A DNA stretch of 64,000 nucleotides from Pseudoflavonifractor sp. An85 (GTDB taxonomy: Bacteria; Bacillota; Clostridia; Oscillospirales; Oscillospiraceae): the NCBI RefSeq assembly GCF_002161235.1, contig NZ_NFHE01000011.1, positions 1 through 64,000 on the forward strand, written 5' to 3'. Made by a program: the position numbers and the translations under genes. Each line of letters begins with the position of its first letter. Position 1 is the first letter of the stretch. Below are positions 47,465 to 57,773 of the stretch, one piece after another. The notes under the pieces were generated by a model that saw nothing but the letters and a program-made list of their open reading frames with translations, was not told the DNA's origin and did no database searches.

Positions 47465-48384
47465 GCATTGCCTTTTTGTATGCCGGTCAGGGCAGCCAGC
47501 ATCCCGGGATGGGCGCTGACCTGTACGAGACCTACCCCCAGTTCCGGGAGATTCTGGATGGGGCAAACCTGGACTTTGATGTCAAGGAAGTCAGCTTCCA
47601 GGACAGCCAGGGAGTTTTGAATGAGACCCGGTACACCCAGCCCTGCATGGTGGCCTTTGCCGTGGGCGTGACCAAAATTCTCGCTGACCTGGGCATTCAC
47701 CCCGACTATGTGGCGGGTCTGAGCCTGGGCGAGTACTCTGCCCTCCAGGCTGCCGGGGTGTTCACCCCCCAGCAGGCCATCTCTCTGGTGGCCTTCCGGG
47801 GCAAGGTGATGGCCGAGGCCGCCAAGGGCGTGCCCTGCGGCATGACCGCCGTGCTGGGCCTGGACCGGGAGAAGCTGGAGCAGGCCTGTGAGCAGGCCAG
47901 TTCTCTGGGCGTGGTGTGCATCGCCAACTACAACTGCCCCGGGCAGCTGGTTCTCGGCGGCCACCAGGAGGCGGTGGCCGAGGCCGCCCGCCTGGCCAAG
48001 GAGATGGGCGCGCGCCGCTGTATGCCCCTGAAGGTCAGCGGCCCCTTCCATACCCCTCTCTTGAAGCCTGCCGGGGACGCTCTGGCGGAGAAGTTTAAGG
48101 GCGAGACTTTTGGCGAGATGCAGGTGCCCGTGCTCTTCAACTGCCTGGGCCGGGAAAAGGGAGACAGCGACACCATTCCCGCCCTGCTGGAGCGTCAGGT
48201 GCAGTCCTCCGTGTACATGGAGGACACCATCCGTCGCTTGGCTGAGCTGGGCGTGGACACCATTGTGGAAATCGGACCGGGAAAGGTACTCAGCGGCTTT
48301 GTGCGCAAGACCACCCCGGACATCAAAACCTATGCCGTGGAGACGGTGGCCGATGTGGAGGCCCTGGTCCAGGCGCTGAAATGA
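47461..48384 (+). CDS. fabD: Malonyl-CoA:ACP transacylase
   Basis: FabD loads malonyl groups on ACP. The 307-residue protein has AFLYAGQGSQHPGMGADLY, the nucleophile Ser in GLSLGEYSALQAAG, and catalytic His in KVSGPFHTPLLKPA. The His of the common GHSLGE motif is Leu here, as in streptococcal FabD. It overlaps fabK and fabG. Confidence 0.95.
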   Translation: MSIAFLYAGQGSQHPGMGADLYETYPQFREILDGANLDFDVKEVSFQDSQGVLNETRYTQPCMVAFAVGVTKILADLGIHPDYVAGLSLGEYSALQAAGVFTPQQAISLVAFRGKVMAEAAKGVPCGMTAVLGLDREKLEQACEQASSLGVVCIANYNCPGQLVLGGHQEAVAEAARLAKEMGARRCMPLKVSGPFHTPLLKPAGDALAEKFKGETFGEMQVPVLFNCLGREKGDSDTIPALLERQVQSSVYMEDTIRRLAELGVDTIVEIGPGKVLSGFVRKTTPDIKTYAVETVADVEALVQALK

Positions 48385-48395
48385 GGAGTATGACC

Positions 48396-49139
48396 ATGTC
48401 TTTATACGGAAAAGTGGCCATCGTCACCGGCGGCAGCCGGGGCATTGGCCGTGCCATCTGCCTGGAGCTGGCCTCCCAGGGCGCCAGCGTGGTGTTCTCC
48501 TACGCGGGCAACGACGCCGCTGCCCAGGAGACCCTGGCCGCCCTCAAAGAGCTGGGCGTGGAGGCGAGAAGCGTCAAGGGAGATGTCACCGACCCTGAGG
48601 CGGTGAAGAACCTGGTGGACACCGCGGTGAAGGAGTTGGGCGGGGTGCACATCCTGGTCAACAACGCCGGGATTACCCGGGATGGTCTGGCCATGACCAT
48701 GAAGGAAGAGGACTTTGACGCCGTCATCAACACCAACTTGAAGGGCACCTTTTTGTGCATGAAGGCGGTGACCCGGCCTATGATGAAGGGCCGCTATGGC
48801 CGCATCATCAACCTGAGCTCGGTGGTAGCCCTGCGGGGCAACCCCGGCCAGGTGAACTACTGCGCCAGCAAGGCCGGTGTCATCGGCATGACCAAGTCCC
48901 TGGCCAAGGAGCTGGCCGGACGGGGCATCACCGTCAACGCCGTGGCCCCCGGCTACATCGCCACCGATATGACAGCCGCCCTGCCCGATGCTGCCCGCGA
49001 GGCCATGCTCACCACCATTCCCGCCCGTCGGGCCGGAACGCCTGAGGATGTGGCCAAGGCTGTGGCATTTTTGGCCAGCGACGGCGCTGGATACATCACC
49101 GGCCAGGTGCTGTCCGTGGACGGCGGCATGGGCATGTGA
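48396..49139 (+). CDS. fabG: 3-oxoacyl-ACP reductase
   Basis: FabG is the NADPH-dependent ketoreductase of the elongation cycle. The 247-residue short-chain dehydrogenase has the cofactor loop TGGSRGIGRAI, NNAGITRDGL, and the catalytic Ser (LSSVVALRGN), Tyr and Lys (YCASKAG). The ATG at 48396 is preferred over 48381 because GAGGAG sits 7 bases upstream of it. The C-terminal SVDGGMGM is typical. Confidence 0.95.
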   Translation: MSLYGKVAIVTGGSRGIGRAICLELASQGASVVFSYAGNDAAAQETLAALKELGVEARSVKGDVTDPEAVKNLVDTAVKELGGVHILVNNAGITRDGLAMTMKEEDFDAVINTNLKGTFLCMKAVTRPMMKGRYGRIINLSSVVALRGNPGQVNYCASKAGVIGMTKSLAKELAGRGITVNAVAPGYIATDMTAALPDAAREAMLTTIPARRAGTPEDVAKAVAFLASDGAGYITGQVLSVDGGMGM

Positions 49140-49157
49140 GCAGAGAAGGAGGATATT

Positions 49158-50402
49158 ATGGGAACCAAACGCAGAGTTGTCATCACTGGTATGGGCACCG
49201 TCAACCCTTTGGGCCACAACGTGGCAGACTCCTGGCAGGCTGTGAAAGAGGGCGTGTGCGGTATTGACACCATCACCCTCTATGATGCATCCGACCGCAA
49301 GGTCAAGCTGGCCGCCGAGGTCAAGAACTGGGACCCCACCACCGTGCTGGATAAGCGGGAGGTCAAGCACATGGCCCGCTATGCCCAGTTTGCCATGGTA
49401 GCCGCCCGGGAGGCTTTTGCCGATAGCGGCCTGGAGAAGGACGAGTTGGACCTGACCCAGTGCGGCGTCATCGTCTCCAGCGGCGTGGGCGGCATCGGCA
49501 CCACCGAGGCCGAGCAGACCCGCGGACTGGAAAAGGGCTTTGACCGGGTTAACCCCTACTACATTCCCGAGGCCATTGCCAACATGGGCGCGGGCCTCAT
49601 CGCCATTGACCTGGGCTTCCAGGGCATGTGCACCTGCCCCGTCACCGCCTGTGCCGGCGGCTCCAACGCCGTGGGCGATGCCTTCCGCCACATCCGGGAC
49701 GGCTACGCCACCGTGATGGTGTGCGGCGGCGCGGAAGCCGCTGTCACCCCGCTGTCCATTGGCGGCTTTACCACCATGCGGGCCCTCCACACCGGAGAGG
49801 ACAAAAACGCCGCTTCCGTACCCTTTGACGCCCGCCGCAGCGGCTTTGTCATGGGTGAGGGCGCCGGTATCCTGGTGCTGGAGGAGCTGGAGCACGCTCT
49901 GGCTCGTGGGGCCAAGATTTACGCTGAGATGGTGGGCTACGGCGTCACCTGTGACGCCTACCACATGACCGCCCCCGCCCCCAACGGGGAAGGCGGCGCT
50001 CGGGCCATGGCCCAGGCTCTGGCCGACGGCGATGTAAAGGCCGAGGACGTGGACTACATCAACGCCCACGGCACCTCTACCCCCCTCAACGACTCCGGCG
50101 AGACTGCCGCCATCAAGACCGTGTTCGGCGACCATGCCTATAAGCTGGCTGTGAGCTCCACCAAGTCCATGACTGGCCACATGCTGGGTGCGGCTGGCGG
50201 CGTGGAGGCCATCTTCACCGCGCTGGCTGTGAAGGAGGACTACATTCCCGCCACCATCAACTATCAGGAGCCTGACCCCGCCTGTGACCTGGACATCGTG
50301 CCCAACCAGGGCCGGGAGCAGACCGTGCGCTATGCTCTGTCCAACTCCCTGGGCTTTGGCGGCCACAACGCCTGTGTGCTCATGAAAAAGTGGGAGGATT
50401 AA
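49158..50402 (+). CDS. fabF: 3-oxoacyl-ACP synthase II
   Basis: FabF is the main elongation condensing enzyme. The 414-residue thiolase-fold protein has catalytic Cys in VTACAGGSNAVGDAF and the two His residues in NAHGTSTPLND and KSMTGHMLGAAGG. AAGGAGG precedes the ATG. Confidence 0.96.
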   Translation: MGTKRRVVITGMGTVNPLGHNVADSWQAVKEGVCGIDTITLYDASDRKVKLAAEVKNWDPTTVLDKREVKHMARYAQFAMVAAREAFADSGLEKDELDLTQCGVIVSSGVGGIGTTEAEQTRGLEKGFDRVNPYYIPEAIANMGAGLIAIDLGFQGMCTCPVTACAGGSNAVGDAFRHIRDGYATVMVCGGAEAAVTPLSIGGFTTMRALHTGEDKNAASVPFDARRSGFVMGEGAGILVLEELEHALARGAKIYAEMVGYGVTCDAYHMTAPAPNGEGGARAMAQALADGDVKAEDVDYINAHGTSTPLNDSGETAAIKTVFGDHAYKLAVSSTKSMTGHMLGAAGGVEAIFTALAVKEDYIPATINYQEPDPACDLDIVPNQGREQTVRYALSNSLGFGGHNACVLMKKWED

Positions 50403-50405
50403 GGC

Positions 50406-50837
50406 ATGATGCAGTATAATTCCAATCAAATTGCAGAAATTATGCCACACCGCTATCCCTTCGCCCTGGTGGATAAGATCGTGGACGGAGAGGAAGGCAA
50501 GTGGGCAAAGGGCATCAAGTGCGTCACCGTCAACGAGCCCTTTTTCCAGGGCCACTTTCCCCAGTATCATGTGATGCCCGGGGTACTCATTCTGGAGGCT
50601 CTGGCCCAGGTGGCCGGGATCACCGTGCTGTCCATGGAGGAAAACCGGGGCAAGTTGGGCTTCTTTGGCGGCATCAAAAATGCCCGGTTCCGCCGTCAGG
50701 TGGTGCCCGGCGACGTGCTGGAGCTGGAGTGCACCATTATCAAGCAGAAAGGCCCCGTGGCTGTGGCGGAAGCCGTGGCCAAGGTGGACGGCAAGGTGGC
50801 CGTGAACGCAGAGCTGACCCTGGCCCTGGGAAAGTAA
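50406..50837 (+). CDS. fabZ: 3-hydroxyacyl-ACP dehydratase FabZ
   Basis: FabZ removes water from the 3-hydroxyacyl intermediate. The 143-residue hot-dog fold protein has the catalytic His in [14 protein letters not shown] and Glu in [15 protein letters not shown]. It follows fabF by 3 bases and is the last biosynthetic gene of the operon. Confidence 0.95.
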   Translation: MMQYNSNQIAEIMPHRYPFALVDKIVDGEEGKWAKGIKCVTVNEPFFQGHFPQYHVMPGVLILEALAQVAGITVLSMEENRGKLGFFGGIKNARFRRQVVPGDVLELECTIIKQKGPVAVAEAVAKVDGKVAVNAELTLALGK

Positions 50838-50841
50838 CCCA

Positions 50842-50871
50842 TTGCCTTTTTGGTGTGAAATCTGATAGAAT
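50842..50871 (+). promoter_or_regulatory. Putative internal promoter before the FabT-like gene
   Basis: TTGCCT (50842-50847) and TAGAAT (50866-50871) are spaced 18 bases apart, 33 bases before the regulator's ATG. Confidence 0.45.
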
Positions 50872-50903
50872 AGCAAAAAACAGACAAACACGGAGGCAGC
50901 AGG

Positions 50904-51356
50904 ATGTTGGAGGAGAGATTCGGAGCGGTGTATACCAAGTTTAAGCTCCATTTTTACCAGGAGATTTTTGCCCATTTTCAAAATCGAGAAGCCAGTCTCA
51001 CCACGGTGGAGACCTTTGCCATGGAGACCATTCAGGCCCTGGGCACCCCCACCATCAATGAATTTGCGACCTTTATGCGCATTTCTCCCCCCAATGCGGC
51101 GTACAAGATCAACAGTCTGGTGCGCAAGGGGTATCTGACCAAGGTCCAGTCGGAGCAGGATAAGCGGGAATATCACCTGCAAGTGACCCAGAAATACCGG
51201 GATTACTACAACATCAGCACCGACTATGTGCGCAAGGTTATGGAGCGCATTCGCCAGCGGTTTACCCCTGAGGACTGCGCCAAGCTGGAGGAGATGCTCA
51301 CGGTGGTCAGCCAGGAGCTGATGCCCGAAGTGGACCTCCCCGGTGAGATGGGATAA
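50904..51356 (+). CDS. fabT: MarR-family regulator, FabT-like
   Basis: This 150-residue winged-helix protein has the MarR layout. An N-terminal dimer helix precedes a DNA-binding region about 45-100 (PTINEFATFMRISPPNAAYKINSLVRKGYLTKV) with wing EQDKREYHL, and a C-terminal dimer helix. Its linkage to the fatty acid operon parallels FabT of streptococci, which represses fab genes when loaded with acyl-ACP. A palindrome at 41718-41740 is the likely operator. The name is by analogy of position and family; direct homology was not tested. Confidence 0.78.
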   Translation: MLEERFGAVYTKFKLHFYQEIFAHFQNREASLTTVETFAMETIQALGTPTINEFATFMRISPPNAAYKINSLVRKGYLTKVQSEQDKREYHLQVTQKYRDYYNISTDYVRKVMERIRQRFTPEDCAKLEEMLTVVSQELMPEVDLPGEMG

Positions 51357-51379
51357 ACGTACCATCGAATCATCCAAGG

Positions 51380-51408
51380 AAAAAGACCCGCCGTCGGCGG
51401 GTCTTTTT
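51380..51408 (+). terminator. Terminator of the fatty acid operon
   Basis: A 13-bp stem AAAAAGACCCGCC/GGCGGGTCTTTTT with loop GTC lies 24 bases after the regulator's stop. A nearly identical hairpin recurs at 51676-51704. Confidence 0.9.
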
Positions 51409-51410
51409 GG

Positions 51411-51601
51411 CGTGTCGAAAAAGTTCGACACGCTTCTCGAAAATGCCAGCATTTTCTCGAGGGGGTACAGCCCGCTGCATGTACCCTTGGGTCAGAGGGC
51501 GACCCAAGGCCACACTGGCGGGCTGAGATGTGTTTTTCCCGATGCGCATGTCCCCGGGAAAAACAGATTTTGATTGATTTTTCCGCCTAAGGGCGGAAAA
51601 A
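51411..51601. repeat. Cluster of six consecutive hairpins of unknown function
   Basis: No credible coding frame was found. Inverted repeats follow one another: 51411-51432, 51439-51456, 51463-51486, 51485-51509 (CCTTGGGTC/GACCCAAGG), 51533-51563 (TTTTTCCC/GGGAAAAA) and 51578-51601 (TTTTTCCGCC/GGCGGAAAAA). A longer pairing CAGCCCGC (51468-51475) with GCGGGCTG (51518-51525) encloses the fourth and competes with the third. It could be a small structured RNA or a multicopy intergenic repeat; strand is undecided. Confidence 0.6.
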
Positions 51602-51675
51602 TTTTGCTCCAGGGATTTTTGCCTATACAAGAACTTTTGACCTATTTGAATCAATGTCAGTTTTTTGATAGTCTG

Positions 51676-51704
51676 AAAAAGACCCGCCGTAGGCGGGCCT
51701 TTTT
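51676..51704. terminator. Second copy of the GACCCGCC terminator-like hairpin
   Basis: The stem AAAAAGACCCGCC/GGCGGGCCTTTTT with loop GTA differs from the hairpin at 51380-51408 by one stem base and one loop base. Together the two copies bracket the hairpin cluster. Confidence 0.75.
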
Positions 51705-51741
51705 TGTACGCGACACAGAGACATAAAATTTGTTTCACTGG

Positions 51742-51770
51742 TTGACAACCTGTCAATATGATGGTACACT
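51742..51770 (+). promoter_or_regulatory. Promoter of the GH20 gene with overlapping palindrome
   Basis: TTGACA (51742-51747) and TACACT (51765-51770) are spaced 17 bases apart. The -35 is the left half of a palindrome TTGACA-ACC-TGTCAA (51742-51756), a plausible repressor site. Confidence 0.65.
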
Positions 51771-52027
51771 GTGGTGAATTTATCATGGGGAGTTGTGAAT
51801 TTCCTACAGTTCCATAAAGTTCCATAACGATATAGAATTGGAAATCATGGGAAAGACAGGAGGTGAAAGGAGAAAGGAATGCAGGAGTGTATTCCGTACG
51901 ACTTACAGTCGTAGCAGCACACAGCTTGTCCCAGCCCGGGCAATCGGAGGGGCGTCTGTTTCGGTTGTCGTTACCCACGTAGTGGGTAGAAAGGGAGAGT
52001 TCACATATCATCAAGGAGGTTCAAATC
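51771..52027 (+). promoter_or_regulatory. Long structured leader of the GH20 mRNA
   Basis: About 250 bases separate the promoter from the start codon. Perfect hairpins are seen at 51876-51895 (GGAAT/ATTCC), 51897-51913 (TACGAC/GTCGTA) and 51972-51988 (TACCCAC/GTGGGTA), then CAAGGAGG. I cannot match it to a known riboswitch. A 107-codon open frame from 51838 crosses it but has no family features and overlaps the enzyme gene. Confidence 0.45.
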
Positions 52028-54652
52028 ATGAAATTATTCCAACGAGCATGCTCTGTCGTGCTTGGCGCCTGTTTGGCTGCCAGCATGATGCTGCCCGCTG
52101 GCGCTGCCAACCAGGTGGAGCAGCCCAAGGAGGACACCACCCCTGCGGTCAGCCAGTATGACAAATCCATTGTCATGGTGGATGCCGGACGTAAGTATTT
52201 CTCCGTGGACAGCCTGAAGTCCATCATGGACAGTGCGTCGAAGGCTGGTATGCACTATCTGATGCTGGGTCTGGGCAACGACGGTCTGCGCTTTTTACTG
52301 GACGACATGTCCCTGACGGTGGGTGAGAACACCTACTCCAGCGAAGCTGTGGCTGCTGCCATCCACAAGGGCAACGAGGCCTACAGTGATTTTGAGGTGG
52401 ACGAGCTGACCGAGACCGACATGGACACTCTGTTTGCCTACGCTGCCACCAAGGGCATGGAGATTATCCCCCTGATCAACAGCCCCGGCCACATGGACGC
52501 CATTTTGGATGCGGCCGAGGAGCTCACCGGTGTGGACTGCGCCTACGGCACCTCTCAGCGCACCATCGACATCACCAACAAGACTGCCACTGCCTTTACC
52601 CAGGCGATGGTGGAGAAGTACATCACCTACTTCGCCGGCAAGGGCTGCACCCTGTTCAACATGGGCTGCGATGAGTTTGCCAACGACGACCCCAGCGTGG
52701 GCATGGGCTTCCCCTATCTGGTGGAGAATGGCCAGTACGACGAGTTTATCACCTACGTCAACGAGATGTCCGCGCTGGTCAAGAAGGCCGGCATGACTCC
52801 CATGGCCTTCAATGACGGCATCTACTACAACAACATCACCGACCAGGGTACCTTCGACAAGGACATTATCATCTGCTACTGGTCCTCCGGTTGGTGGGGT
52901 TATGACGTGGCCAAGCCTCCCTTCCTGGCGGAGATGGGACACAAGATGGTGAACACCCACGGCGACTACTACTGGGTCATCGGCCACGGCAAATGTACCG
53001 TGGAGAAGGCCAGCCAGTTTGATATCAACACCTTCATGGGCGGCAACGTGGAGGACCCCGTGGGCGCTATGTTCTGCATCTGGAGCGATGAGCCCCAGGA
53101 TCAGACCGATGCCAGTGTGGCCCAGGAAGTGGCCGACGTCATTGCTGCCTTTGGCAAAACTCTGCCCGAGACCGCTGAGCGCCACGTCCACGGCAGCGTG
53201 ACCACCAACGAGTATGACAAGTCCATCGTCATGGTGGACGCTGGCCGCAAGTACTTCTCCGTGGATACTCTGAAGTCCATCATGGACAGCGCCTCTCAGG
53301 CTGGTATGAACTACCTGATGCTGGGTCTGGGCAACGACGGCCTGCGCCTGTTGCTGGACGACATGTCCCTGACGGTGGGGGAGAACACCTACTCCAGCGA
53401 AGCTGTGGCTGCTGCCATCCACAAGGGCAACGAGGCCTACAGTGACTTCGAGGTGGACGAGCTGACCGAGGCCGACATGGACGAGATCTTCACCTATGCT
53501 GCCCTTAAGGGCATGGAGATCATCCCTCTCATCAACACCCCCGGCCACATGGACGCCATTCTGGACGCCGCCGAGGAGCTTACCGGTGTGGACTGCGCCT
53601 ACGGCACCTCTCAGCGCACCATCGACATCACCAACAAGACCGCCACTGCCTTCACCCAGGCTCTGGTGGAGAAGTACATCACCTACTTTGCCAGCAAGGG
53701 CTGTACCCTGTTCAACATGGGCTGCGATGAGTTTGCCAACGACGACCCCAGCGTGGGCATGGGCTTCCCCTTCCTGGTGGAGAATGGCCAGTACGACGAC
53801 TTTATCACCTACGTCAACCAGGTGGCTACTCTGGTCAAGAAGGCCGGCATGACCCCCATGGCCTTCAACGACGGCATCTATTACGGTGAGACCACCGATC
53901 AGGGCACCTTCGACAAGGACATCATCATCTGCTACTGGTCCTCCGGTTGGTGGGGCTATGACGTGGCCAAGCCTCCCTTCCTGGCGGAGATGGGCCACAA
54001 GCTGGTGAACACCCACGGTGACTACTACTGGGTGGTGGGCGGCTATCAGTGCGACGCCGACAAGGCCAGCCAGTTCGACATCAATACCTTCATGGGCGGT
54101 ACTGTAAAGGACCCCGTGGGCGCTATGTTCTGCATCTGGTGCGATAAGCCCCAGGATATGACCGATGAGGAAGTGGCCAAGCAGGTACCTGCCGTCATTT
54201 CTGCCTTTGGTGCCACCCTGCCTGAGACCGCCAAACGGAATGTCCACCAGGTGGTGGAGGCCGACAAGGCTGCTCTGAGCCAGCTGCTGGATGAGGCCGG
54301 CAAGCTCAACCTGGACAACTACACCGCCGAGACCGTAGCCAACTTCCGGGACGCTCTGGCCAAGGCTCAGGCTGTGATGGATGACACCACCCTGACCGTG
54401 CTGGATCAGGATGCGGTGGATGCCGCTGCCCAGGCCCTGCAGAAGGCCATGGACGGACTGGTGGCCGTGGACGTGCCCCAGGTTTCCGATAAGCCTGAGG
54501 TGACCGACCAGCCCCAGGCCTCCCTGAAGCCCGATGCCCCGGTGACTTCCACCGGCGACTCTGCCCAGCTGACCCTGTATGTGGTGGTTTTCGCTGCCGC
54601 TGTGTGTCTGCTGTCCGGCGCCGCTGTGGTCGCCCGCAAGCACAAAGGCTGA
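52028..54652 (+). CDS. Secreted GH20-type hexosaminidase with two tandem catalytic domains
   Basis: This is a cell-surface glycosidase of 874 residues, probably cleaving terminal N-acetylhexosamine from host or fungal glycans. A signal peptide (1-26) is followed by two nearly identical GH20-like domains (about 43-385 and 395-737, offset 352 residues). Each has PGHMDAIL, the catalytic Asp-Glu pair in NMGCDEFANDD (D215/E216 and D567/E568), NDGIYY and ICYWSSGWWGYD. A FIVAR-like three-helix module (about 743-815) and a Pro-rich linker follow. A C-terminal membrane helix with a basic tail (ARKHKG) ends the protein. The tail resembles a sortase signal but shows TSTGDS instead of LPxTG. Confidence 0.85.
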   Translation: MKLFQRACSVVLGACLAASMMLPAGAANQVEQPKEDTTPAVSQYDKSIVMVDAGRKYFSVDSLKSIMDSASKAGMHYLMLGLGNDGLRFLLDDMSLTVGENTYSSEAVAAAIHKGNEAYSDFEVDELTETDMDTLFAYAATKGMEIIPLINSPGHMDAILDAAEELTGVDCAYGTSQRTIDITNKTATAFTQAMVEKYITYFAGKGCTLFNMGCDEFANDDPSVGMGFPYLVENGQYDEFITYVNEMSALVKKAGMTPMAFNDGIYYNNITDQGTFDKDIIICYWSSGWWGYDVAKPPFLAEMGHKMVNTHGDYYWVIGHGKCTVEKASQFDINTFMGGNVEDPVGAMFCIWSDEPQDQTDASVAQEVADVIAAFGKTLPETAERHVHGSVTTNEYDKSIVMVDAGRKYFSVDTLKSIMDSASQAGMNYLMLGLGNDGLRLLLDDMSLTVGENTYSSEAVAAAIHKGNEAYSDFEVDELTEADMDEIFTYAALKGMEIIPLINTPGHMDAILDAAEELTGVDCAYGTSQRTIDITNKTATAFTQALVEKYITYFASKGCTLFNMGCDEFANDDPSVGMGFPFLVENGQYDDFITYVNQVATLVKKAGMTPMAFNDGIYYGETTDQGTFDKDIIICYWSSGWWGYDVAKPPFLAEMGHKLVNTHGDYYWVVGGYQCDADKASQFDINTFMGGTVKDPVGAMFCIWCDKPQDMTDEEVAKQVPAVISAFGATLPETAKRNVHQVVEADKAALSQLLDEAGKLNLDNYTAETVANFRDALAKAQAVMDDTTLTVLDQDAVDAAAQALQKAMDGLVAVDVPQVSDKPEVTDQPQASLKPDAPVTSTGDSAQLTLYVVVFAAAVCLLSGAAVVARKHKG
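52157..54240 (+). repeat. 1,056-bp tandem duplication inside the GH20 gene
   Basis: The DNA from 52157 recurs from 53213 with a constant offset of 1,056 bp (352 codons). Long stretches are identical at the DNA level, e.g. the segments encoding AAAIHKGNEAYSD and YDVAKPPFLAEMGH. This suggests a recent duplication or ongoing gene conversion. Confidence 0.85.
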
Positions 54653-54723
54653 TTCATTCCAGCCACAAAAAAGAGGCTGACCGTTAGGCAACGTCCCATA
54701 AGGAAGTAAAAAGAATTTTGGTA

Positions 54724-56696
<1,973 letters not shown>

Positions 56697-56704
<8 letters not shown>

Positions 56705-57044
56705 TGGCGCTCCTCCTTTCTTTAGCTGGCAGATTCAGGGTGATCACAGCCGGTCTGCCAAGCCCCTGTTTCCGGCGGAAGATCAAACCGCAGGATTCCA
56801 GTTCATGAAACACCCGTGTTGCCACCTGCCTGCTTCGGCGAAGTTTCGCTTTGGCGTCCTCCACAGTAAAGTACAGACGGATAGTCCCATCTGCTTCGAT
56901 GTATCCTTTCTTCCTGGAAATCCCCGCCCGGTCTAAAAGCAGGGCGTACAGCACCTTGGCGTCATTGGATAAATCCAGGGGGATAAGGAATCGTGGGAAA
57001 ATGATATAAGACGAAATATCGGTATCTGTTTTGTATGGAATCAT
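56697..57044 (-). CDS. RepA_N-domain replication initiator-like protein (short)
   Basis: The 115 residues correspond to the RepA_N domain: IIFPRFLIPLDLSNDAKVLYALLLDRAGIS, then GTIRLYFTVEDAKAKLRRS and ELESCGLIFRRKQGLGRPAVITL. This winged-helix fold binds plasmid or element origins in Firmicutes. Full-length initiators are usually two to three times longer with a C-terminal domain, so this is a short form that could act as a DNA-binding regulator or as a partner in element replication. It is coupled to the downstream small gene by overlap. Confidence 0.8.
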
Positions 57045-57410
57045 AAATTCTCCTTTCTATCCATCATCGCTATGATAGATAGATTGATATTGACTATTTT
57101 GTATTTAACTCTTTTCTTATTAACTACCGTCTAAATCCGGGCTGTCTGACAGGCGGGAAAGCCACGGACTGAAAAACAGGATATGGGCGCTCCAGAGCGT
57201 CAGCTTTGCCATGTTCTGAAAAACCAATCCTGGATATTCCCGTTTAGGCAGACAAAATGAAGCGGGAACCTATATGTACTCAGCCTGCTGCCTGTCTGGG
57301 GAAATCCCGTTTAGGTCAGGAGCCTGTGCGGACAATTAGAAGCTCGTTCTGGGCGGGCATAAGGATTTATCCCTCTATCCCGTTGACCGGTGCTTGCAAA
57401 GCCCGCAGAA
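57045..57410. other. Gene-free stretch with inverted repeats next to repA_N
   Basis: No gene is seen. An inverted repeat GCGGACAATTAGA (57328-57340) and TCTAATTGTCCGC (57427-57439, inside the Cys-rich gene's 3' end) encloses a second, imperfect one (GCCCGC..CCAGAA with TTCTGCGGGC on the other strand). CCCGTTTAGG occurs twice (57239-57248 and 57306-57315). This could be an origin-like region or a terminator for the Cys-rich gene. Confidence 0.45.
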
Positions 57411-57773
57411 TCAAGCCTTTTTCGTCTCTAATTGTCCGCAGGCAGCCCGCCTTTTCCGGTCACTGGCTGTTTTCTGCCTGCGGTGAACGATAGCGGCGCA
57501 GGACTTGCAGTATTTTGCCCGGTTGGAACCGGGAAGAAAGGATTGTCCGCAGACAGCGCACCGTTTATGTTCTTTCCGATGAAGCAAAGCAGTCACCAGA
57601 GGTTCATCCAAAGGCAGGACAGCGGCACGGAACCAGTTGCACAGCAGAAAGTAGGAAATGCTTTGCACGCAAACGCATTCTTCTCCATCGTCAAGGGCAA
57701 GGCAGTTCCCGCTCTCATAGTTGCAGCACTGATGGACTAGCTTTCTAGCTCTGCGGTATTGGGAGTAGGTCAT
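57411..57773 (-). CDS. Cysteine-rich VLRF1-like element protein
   Basis: This 120-residue protein contains many cysteines: CCNYESGNCLALDDGEECVCVQ near the N-terminus and a C-terminal zinc ribbon CAVCGQSFLPGSNRAKYCKSC followed by basic HRRQKTASDRKRR. Proteins with this wording are carried by Tn1549-like conjugative elements of gut Firmicutes; the function is unknown, with nucleic-acid binding likely. The start is uncertain. The ATG at 57773 is used, but the frame is open to a TTG at 57821, and a strong AAAGGAGGTGAT lies between without a well-spaced ATG. Confidence 0.7.
   Translation of the reverse strand: MTYSQYRRARKLVHQCCNYESGNCLALDDGEECVCVQSISYFLLCNWFRAAVLPLDEPLVTALLHRKEHKRCAVCGQSFLPGSNRAKYCKSCAAIVHRRQKTASDRKRRAACGQLETKKA

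Noticed and set aside
48402-51452. 1,016-codon minus-strand frame
   Set aside because: Antisense of fabG-fabF-fabZ-fabT; composition (Gly/His/Gln-rich) is that of a GC-rich shadow frame.
51838-52161. 107-codon frame in the GH20 leader, a possible leader peptide
   Set aside because: It overlaps the GH20 start, spans hairpins and resembles no known protein.
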